From contig JAITNR010000026.1 of assembly GCA_031290375.1 (NCBI GenBank), positions 1 through 11,546 of the forward strand: a stretch of 11,546 nucleotides of DNA, read 5' to 3'. The notes under the pieces were generated by a model. It was not told the origin of the DNA. It saw only the letters and a list, made by a program, of their open reading frames with translations, and made no database searches. The stretch's first letter is position 1. Every line of letters starts with the position of its first letter. The translations under genes were made by a program, and so were the position numbers. This stretch comes from Prevotellaceae bacterium. Lineage in GTDB: Bacteria; Bacteroidota; Bacteroidia; Bacteroidales; Paludibacteraceae. This document shows, one piece after another, positions 8,560 through 11,546 of the stretch.

Positions 8560-9522
8560 ATGCACTCAATTATTGAGCCAATAGACAAAGAACCTTTACA
8601 GTCGGAACTGAAAGGAAAACTTTTTTACAGAACCAAAAAGGCTGGCAATGAAATTTATATAGTGAACACTTACAATGCTCCTTCTGTTGTTAAGGAGATA
8701 GGGCGATTGCGGGAGTTGTCGTTCAGAAACAACGGCGGGGGCAGCGGCAATCCATTTGATTTGGACGTTTATGATACCCTTGAAAAGCCGTTTGAACAAC
8801 TTATTGTGTGGAATCCATCCGCAATGGAAATTATCGGCGGATACAGGTTTTTGCACGGCAAAAATGCCAAGTTTAATGAAAACGGTATCCCTGAATTGCC
8901 TATCGGACACATTTTTGATATCTCCCAAAAATATATCGATGAATATCTGCCTTACACAATCGAACTTGGAAGAGCGTTTATCCAGCCCAAGTATCAGTCG
9001 ATTAAGATGGGCTTGAAGAGTCTCTATTCGCTTGACAACCTTTGGGACGGACTTGGAGCGATGGTAATGAGTTATGACGATGTGAGTTACCTCGTGGGAA
9101 AGGTTACCATTTATCCGCAAATGTCCACCAAAGCTCGTTATGCGATTGTATATTTTCTTTCAAAATTTTTCCCTGACAATGAAAATTTATTAATTCCCAT
9201 GGAAGCAGAAACAATTTCTAAGAAATATATTGCCTCTTTTGATAAAATTTTTACAGGAAATACAATAAAAGATAATTTTAGCATACTTAACAAGTTTGTG
9301 AAAAAAGCGGGTGAAAATATTCCGCCGCTCATTCGTGCCTACATTGAGCTGTCGGATTCGATGAAGACTTTCGGCACCTGTATTGACAGGGAGTTTGGGT
9401 ATATCCACGACACTGGAATTATGATTACCATAGACGATATTTATCAGGACAAAAAGGAGCGTTATCTCGAAAGTTACCTTATAAAGAGCAGCATTTTGCC
9501 CAAGCGAATGATTAAATTTTAA
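8560..9522 (+). CDS. glsB: GlsB-like N-acyltransferase (OlsB/hemolysin-type GNAT)
   Basis: The protein resembles Bacteroidota 'hemolysin' GNAT proteins of the OlsB / acyl-homoserine-lactone-synthase-like family (Acetyltransf_5). In Bacteroides thetaiotaomicron GlsB transfers a 3-hydroxy fatty acid to glycine, the first step of glycine (amino acid) lipid synthesis. Visible family features are the N-terminal block VVKEIGRLRELSFR (about 43-56) followed by FDLDVYD (66-72), IGGYRF (92-97), ELGRAFIQPKYQ (135-146) and LWDGLG (161-166). The 320-residue length fits a single-domain GlsB, without the fused O-acyltransferase seen in OlsF-type proteins. No GlsA-type O-acyltransferase is adjacent, so the second acylation enzyme, if present, is elsewhere. 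SufE begins 7 bp downstream. The acceptor amino acid cannot be read from sequence; the superfamily call is stronger than the substrate call. Confidence 0.68.
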   Translation: MHSIIEPIDKEPLQSELKGKLFYRTKKAGNEIYIVNTYNAPSVVKEIGRLRELSFRNNGGGSGNPFDLDVYDTLEKPFEQLIVWNPSAMEIIGGYRFLHGKNAKFNENGIPELPIGHIFDISQKYIDEYLPYTIELGRAFIQPKYQSIKMGLKSLYSLDNLWDGLGAMVMSYDDVSYLVGKVTIYPQMSTKARYAIVYFLSKFFPDNENLLIPMEAETISKKYIASFDKIFTGNTIKDNFSILNKFVKKAGENIPPLIRAYIELSDSMKTFGTCIDREFGYIHDTGIMITIDDIYQDKKERYLESYLIKSSILPKRMIKF

Positions 9523-9529
9523 AAAAAAT

Positions 9530-9967
9530 ATGACAATAGAACAGCAACAGCAAAGCATAATAGATGAGTTCGCCGTTTTTGACGACTGGCTTGACAAATA
9601 TCAGTATATCGTGGATTTGGGCAATTTGCTCAACGATTTTCCGCAGGATCAGGAAAAGGACGAAAACCTTATAGAAGGTTGTCAGAGCAAGGTCTGGATA
9701 GTGTCTGATTATAAGGACGGAACGGTTACATTTAAGGCAAAAAGCGATGCTGTCATAGTAAAAGGCATAGTAAAAATGCTTATGGATGTACTTTCGGAGC
9801 GTACTGCGGACGAAATTATTGCCTGCAATCTGTATTTTATAGACAGTATCGGACTAAAAGAGCATTTATCTCCCACTCGTTCCAATGGGCTTAACGCTAT
9901 GGTTAAACGAATGCGGCTCTCTGCAATGGCATACAAAGCGAAGTTTGAACTAAAAAATGAAAACTGA
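9530..9967 (+). CDS. sufE: Cysteine desulfuration protein SufE
   Basis: SufE accepts persulfide sulfur from the cysteine desulfurase SufS and passes it to the SUF scaffold for iron-sulfur cluster assembly in the cytoplasm. The 145-residue protein has the SufE fold signature: LIEGCQSKVWI with the sulfur-accepting cysteine at C51, a segment resembling the family's A-SDA-IVKGIV block at about 70-82, and the C-terminal block GLKEHLSPTRSNGLNAM (about 108-124). Nothing is truncated. It is 7 bp downstream of the GlsB-like gene and 2 bp upstream of the yjbR-like gene, so all three are probably one transcript. The other suf genes are not in the window. Confidence 0.93.
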   Translation: MTIEQQQQSIIDEFAVFDDWLDKYQYIVDLGNLLNDFPQDQEKDENLIEGCQSKVWIVSDYKDGTVTFKAKSDAVIVKGIVKMLMDVLSERTADEIIACNLYFIDSIGLKEHLSPTRSNGLNAMVKRMRLSAMAYKAKFELKNEN

Positions 9968-9969
9968 AA

Positions 9970-10350
9970 ATGCACATAGAAGAATTACACGAATATTGCC
10001 TGTCGTTGAAGGGGGCTACCGAGAGTTTTCCGTTTGACGAAAGTACATTGGTGTTCAAAGTCGCAGGAAGAATGTTTGCGGTGATACCGTTGGAAAAGAC
10101 TGATTTGCAGATTACTCTGAAATGCGACCCCGAAAAAGCTATCGAATTACGAGAAAAATATACTTGCGTTGAGCCTGCTTTTCATTTCAACAAAAAAAGT
10201 TGGAACTCCATTTACCTCAACAGCGGAATGAACGATGAGCAGATAAAACACTGGATTTGTCATTCCATTGAGCAGGTGATGCAAAAACAGCCCAGGCGGG
10301 TCAAAGAGGAATATTACAACTTTAAAAAATCAAATTCCAGAGAAACATAA
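9970..10350 (+). CDS. MmcQ/YjbR (DUF419) family protein
   Basis: This 126-residue protein belongs to the MmcQ/YjbR family, small proteins with a CyaY-like or double-wing DNA-binding-like fold whose role is unsettled. Family features are ATESFPFDESTLVFKV (about 16-31), GRMFAVI (33-39), LKCDPEKAIELRE (50-62) and the HFNKKSWNSIYLN block (72-84). The length is normal for the family. It starts 2 bp after the sufE stop. The last base of its TAA stop coincides with the inferred end of a group II intron relic on the opposite strand, so the present C-terminus may have been set or trimmed by that insertion; the Lys/Arg-rich last residues are not conserved-looking. Confidence 0.88.
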   Translation: MHIEELHEYCLSLKGATESFPFDESTLVFKVAGRMFAVIPLEKTDLQITLKCDPEKAIELREKYTCVEPAFHFNKKSWNSIYLNSGMNDEQIKHWICHSIEQVMQKQPRRVKEEYYNFKKSNSRET

Positions 10351-10425
10351 TCGGGTAGGGTAGGGGGATTACTTTCTGCTCTCTGGTGCATCGTGCGTAC
10401 CCTCGTACACGGCGGTTTTTCCTGA
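10350..10425 (-). mobile_element. Degenerate 3' end (domains V-VI) of a group II intron
   Basis: Read on the - strand, 10391-10416 gives CCGCCGTG TAC GAGG GTA CGCACGATG, which folds like domain V of a bacterial class C-like group II intron. There is a lower stem starting CCGCCGT, a two-base bulge on the 3' side, and a short upper stem (GTAC with GTAC) closed by a four-base loop. The G-U step in the lower stem is kept, but two pairs are broken (C-A and C-C), so it is probably dead. The strand continues with CAGAGAG and ends CCTACCCTACCCGAT at 10350-10364, like the CCTACTCGAT-type 3' ends of such introns, where domain VI and the 3' splice site lie. No reverse-transcriptase domain was found upstream on that strand. 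The call rests on recalled intron sequence patterns. Confidence 0.55.
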
Positions 10426-10494
10426 CTTCTACGGACAAAAATTACAAAGTAATGTTACTCAATGACTTACAAAAACAGCGAGCCACTACATTTT

Positions 10495-10644
10495 TTAATT
10501 TTCGAGTAATTGATAAGGTACTAAACTTCGGTGTTTTTTCATTGCTTGATATATTATTTGTGTGTCTTTTGACGTTTTGGCAGGCAGAACGTACCGTTTC
10601 TGTTTTTTCGGGTCAATAAGGATACTTTCCTGTACAGACCACTT
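10495..10644 (-). pseudogene. Orphan C-terminal reading-frame fragment, unrecognised
   Basis: On the - strand, 49 codons are open between a TAA and a terminal TAA, reading WSVQESILIDPKKQKRYVLP and then AKTSKDTQIIYQAMKKHRS to a LLEN end. There is no in-frame ATG before residue 35. The charged, mixed composition looks more protein-like than the Phe/Leu-rich frame on the other strand. It may be the tail of a disrupted gene or of mobile-element cargo beside the intron relic. I do not recognise a family, and chance openness over 150 bp is possible. Confidence 0.22.
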
Positions 10645-10720
10645 TTATGAACAATGAATAATTGATTACGTTAGTCGTATTGTATTTTCAATTTTTCAAT
10701 TATTCAGTTACTTTATTTAG

Positions 10721-10760
10721 CCGTATGGGTTGAATTAATATCATTGTTCAACCCATACGG
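10721..10760. repeat. 14-bp perfect inverted repeat, 12-nt loop
   Basis: CCGTATGGGTTGAA at 10721-10734 is exactly complementary to TTCAACCCATACGG at 10747-10760, around the loop TTAATATCATTG. No T-run follows on the + strand, and the - strand continues CTAAATAAAG, so it is not a classic intrinsic terminator. It could be a REP-like element, a protein-binding palindrome or the end of a small mobile element. No second copy of the arm occurs in the window. Confidence 0.75.
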
Positions 10761-10805
10761 GTGGGCCGGCATAAATATAATAATGTCCTTCCTTATTTTT
10801 AGTGT

Positions 10806-10864
10806 CCTAATTTTTTGAATGATTGATTTTCAGCAATTTAAGTATCTGAAAAATTCATATTAGG
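10806..10864. repeat. AT-rich imperfect long hairpin
   Basis: Three complementary blocks nest in order: CCTAAT (10806-10811) with ATTAGG (10859-10864), TGAAT (10816-10820) with ATTCA (10853-10857), and TTTTCAG (10827-10833) with CTGAAAA (10846-10852), closing a 12-nt loop. This gives about 18 pairs with unpaired bases mostly on the left arm. AT-richness lowers its significance. Confidence 0.4.
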
Positions 10865-11070
10865 ATTGAAAATATATGTTAAAAAAGTTCATTTATGCCA
10901 CCCCACCTGTCGGGATAAACCGAACAAGGCAAAGCCTTGTCCGAACAGGGGGTGACAAGCGCCCTCCATGACTTTGTCATTGCGGGCTTGACCCGCAATC
11001 CCCTGATAATCGTTAATCACTAAAAATTGCGCGAAGCGCAAAAAGAACACGAAAGTGTTCCACTTGGATA

Positions 11071-11100
11071 ACCCCTTGCAAGCGAAGCGCAGCACGGGGT
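11071..11100 (+). repeat. 30-bp hairpin repeat, copy 1
   Basis: This 30-bp element begins ACCCCTTGC and ends GCACGGGGT around AGCGAAGCGCAG. Its ends pair (ACCCC with GGGGT, then TGC with GCA) with one mismatch between the two blocks. The same element recurs inverted at 11201-11230 with 25 of 30 bases identical. Confidence 0.65.
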
Positions 11101-11200
11101 AAATGAACAATCTCCCCCCTCTCTCAACTCGGAACGAGTTGAACCGGCGATGCACTTGTTCAGCTCCTATCGGAGCTGAGAGGAGGAGAGAGTCTTTTTT

Positions 11201-11230
11201 ACCCCGGGCTGCGCTTCGCTGGCCCGAGGT
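11201..11230 (-). repeat. 30-bp hairpin repeat, copy 2 (inverted)
   Basis: Read on the - strand this matches 11071-11100 at 25 of 30 positions, including an identical 12-bp core AGCGAAGCGCAG. Its arms differ from copy 1 but still pair: CGGGC with GCCCG where copy 1 has TTGC and GCAC. Keeping the stem while changing the sequence suggests selection on, or copying of, the hairpin shape. Confidence 0.65.
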
Positions 11231-11313
11231 TATCAAAATTTGATGCCTTCGGCATCATTATAGCCCGATTTGAATTAATTCAGATTGATTCTTAAAATAA
11301 TAGCTATCCCTTT

Positions 11314-11344
11314 TTTGTTTATTTCAAAAAAACAATTACCTTTG
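11314..11344 (+). promoter_or_regulatory. Full Bacteroidota promoter: TTTG - 19 bp - TACCTTTG
   Basis: TTTG at 11314-11317, a 19-bp spacer and TACCTTTG at 11337-11344 fit the Bacteroidota -33/-7 consensus at both boxes and in spacing. This is the best promoter in the window. Transcription should start near 11350 and run rightward into a stretch with no reading frame of note but with several hairpins. Confidence 0.6.
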
Positions 11345-11349
11345 CCCAA

Positions 11350-11546
11350 TTATTATACAACATATAAACAATTAAAAATTAATTTATAAAGAAATAAAAA
11401 ACATTTTTAAGTACATAACATATTAATAGAAAAGCGTTTTGCTTTTATTCTTGTTCTAAGAAACTTAGACAATTTCAACACGTACAAGAGTTAGTAAGCG
11501 CTCACGTGAATGCGTGGGGCTAACTTATTTGTACGTGTGGGCAGTC
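11350..11546 (+). ncRNA. Candidate structured RNA or long structured leader, runs off window
   Basis: Downstream of the promoter at 11314-11344, three hairpins occur in order. They are AAAAGC-gtttt-GCTTTT (11430-11446), TCTAAG-aaa-CTTAGA (11455... stem 11455/11456 to 11469), and a larger structure at 11478-11538. The larger one has three stacked stems: ACACGTACAA (11478-11487) with TTGTACGTGT (11529-11538), AGTTAG (11489-11494) with CTAACT (11520-11525), and CTCACG (11501-11506) with CGTGGG (11513-11518), the last including one T-G wobble. No open reading frame with a plausible start occupies the region. I do not recognise a known RNA family; tmRNA, RNase P and SRP signatures are absent. It could equally be the leader of a gene beyond the edge or the non-coding end of a mobile element. 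The 3' limit is unknown. Confidence 0.42.

Larger units (their letters stand above)
10899..11257. repeat. Cluster of about ten small palindromic hairpins
   Basis: Nearly every part of this 359-bp stretch can pair locally. The hairpins are: 10899-10954, a bulged outer stem around ACAAGGC-aaa-GCCTTGT (10924-10940); 10968-10980, ATGAC-ttt-GTCAT; 10979-10999, ATTGCGGG around cttga; 11027-11041, TTGCGC-gaa-GCGCAA; 11045-11060, GAACAC-gaaa-GTGTTC; 11071-11100; 11125-11141, CAACTCG-gaa-CGAGTTG; 11160-11179, TCAGCTCC around tatc; 11201-11230; and 11241-11257, TGATGCC-ttc-GGCATCA. It is GC-richer than the flanks. The ATTGCGGGCTTGACCCGCAAT palindrome resembles a recurring intergenic repeat I recall from other bacterial genomes. 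This is best described as REP-like or micro-palindrome mosaic DNA, with no gene. Confidence 0.7.

Noticed and set aside
8596..9120. 174-codon open frame on the - strand inside the GlsB-like gene
   Set aside because: It is antisense to the conserved GNAT blocks and has no family features of its own.
10386..10619. 77-codon open frame on the + strand
   Set aside because: It overlaps the domain V-like intron structure antisense, is rich in Phe and Leu as expected of AT-rich non-coding DNA, and resembles no known family.
10889..11236. 115-codon open frame on the - strand
   Set aside because: It runs straight through the micro-hairpin field, so its residues are dictated by palindromes. It has no recognisable domain and no promoter. 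Such frames are common artefacts in repeat-rich intergenic DNA.
10899..11257. Possible CRISPR array
   Set aside because: The hairpins differ in stem sequence and spacing. No direct repeat of 20 or more bases recurs and there are no spacers of equal length.
11478..11538. tRNA or known housekeeping RNA at the right edge
   Set aside because: The stems do not form a cloverleaf, and the start and end motifs of tmRNA, SRP RNA and RNase P RNA are absent.

Overview
The window looks like chromosomal DNA from a member of the Bacteroidota. Supporting signs are a PorW/SprE-type lipoprotein of the type IX secretion system (T9SS), AT-rich upstream regions without Shine-Dalgarno sequences, several TAnnTTTG-type -7 promoter elements, and a GlsB-like lipid N-acyltransferase. 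All convincing protein genes lie on the + strand. I cannot place the organism below phylum level.

Layout. Positions 1-1218 hold the remnant of an insertion sequence: a transposase open at the left edge that keeps its N-terminal and C-terminal blocks but seems to have lost the catalytic middle, plus a possible right end. Positions 1289-4905 hold a porW/sprE-like gene joined by an ATGA overlap to a polytopic membrane protein of the lysylphosphatidylglycerol-synthase TM family. After a 256-bp AT-rich gap comes a second group (5162-8475): an unknown polytopic membrane protein, ribosome silencing factor rsfS and the membrane protease ftsH. A third group (8560-10350) carries a GlsB-like N-acyltransferase, sufE and a MmcQ/YjbR-family gene, spaced 7 and 2 bp apart.

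The right-hand 1.2 kb (10351-11546) has no convincing gene but is dense in structure. It begins with what looks like the decayed 3' end (domains V and VI) of a group II intron on the - strand, ending at the stop codon of the yjbR-like gene. A short orphan reading frame follows, then a 14-bp perfect hairpin, an AT-rich long hairpin, and a roughly 360-bp field of about ten small hairpins, several with GAA/TTC loops. Two of these are inverted 30-bp copies whose stems stay paired despite sequence differences. The last 230 bp contain the best promoter in the window (TTTG, 19 bp, TACCTTTG), followed by a non-coding stretch with three hairpins, the last a three-part 61-nt structure that ends just before the window edge. 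This is the best candidate for something undescribed: a structured RNA or a long structured leader of a gene beyond the window.

The genes cover envelope biology (T9SS accessory lipoprotein, two membrane proteins, FtsH quality control, lipid N-acylation), ribosome hibernation (RsfS) and Fe-S assembly (SufE). They do not form one obvious pathway. The new material is in the mobile-element relics and the non-coding structured region, not in a multigene system.
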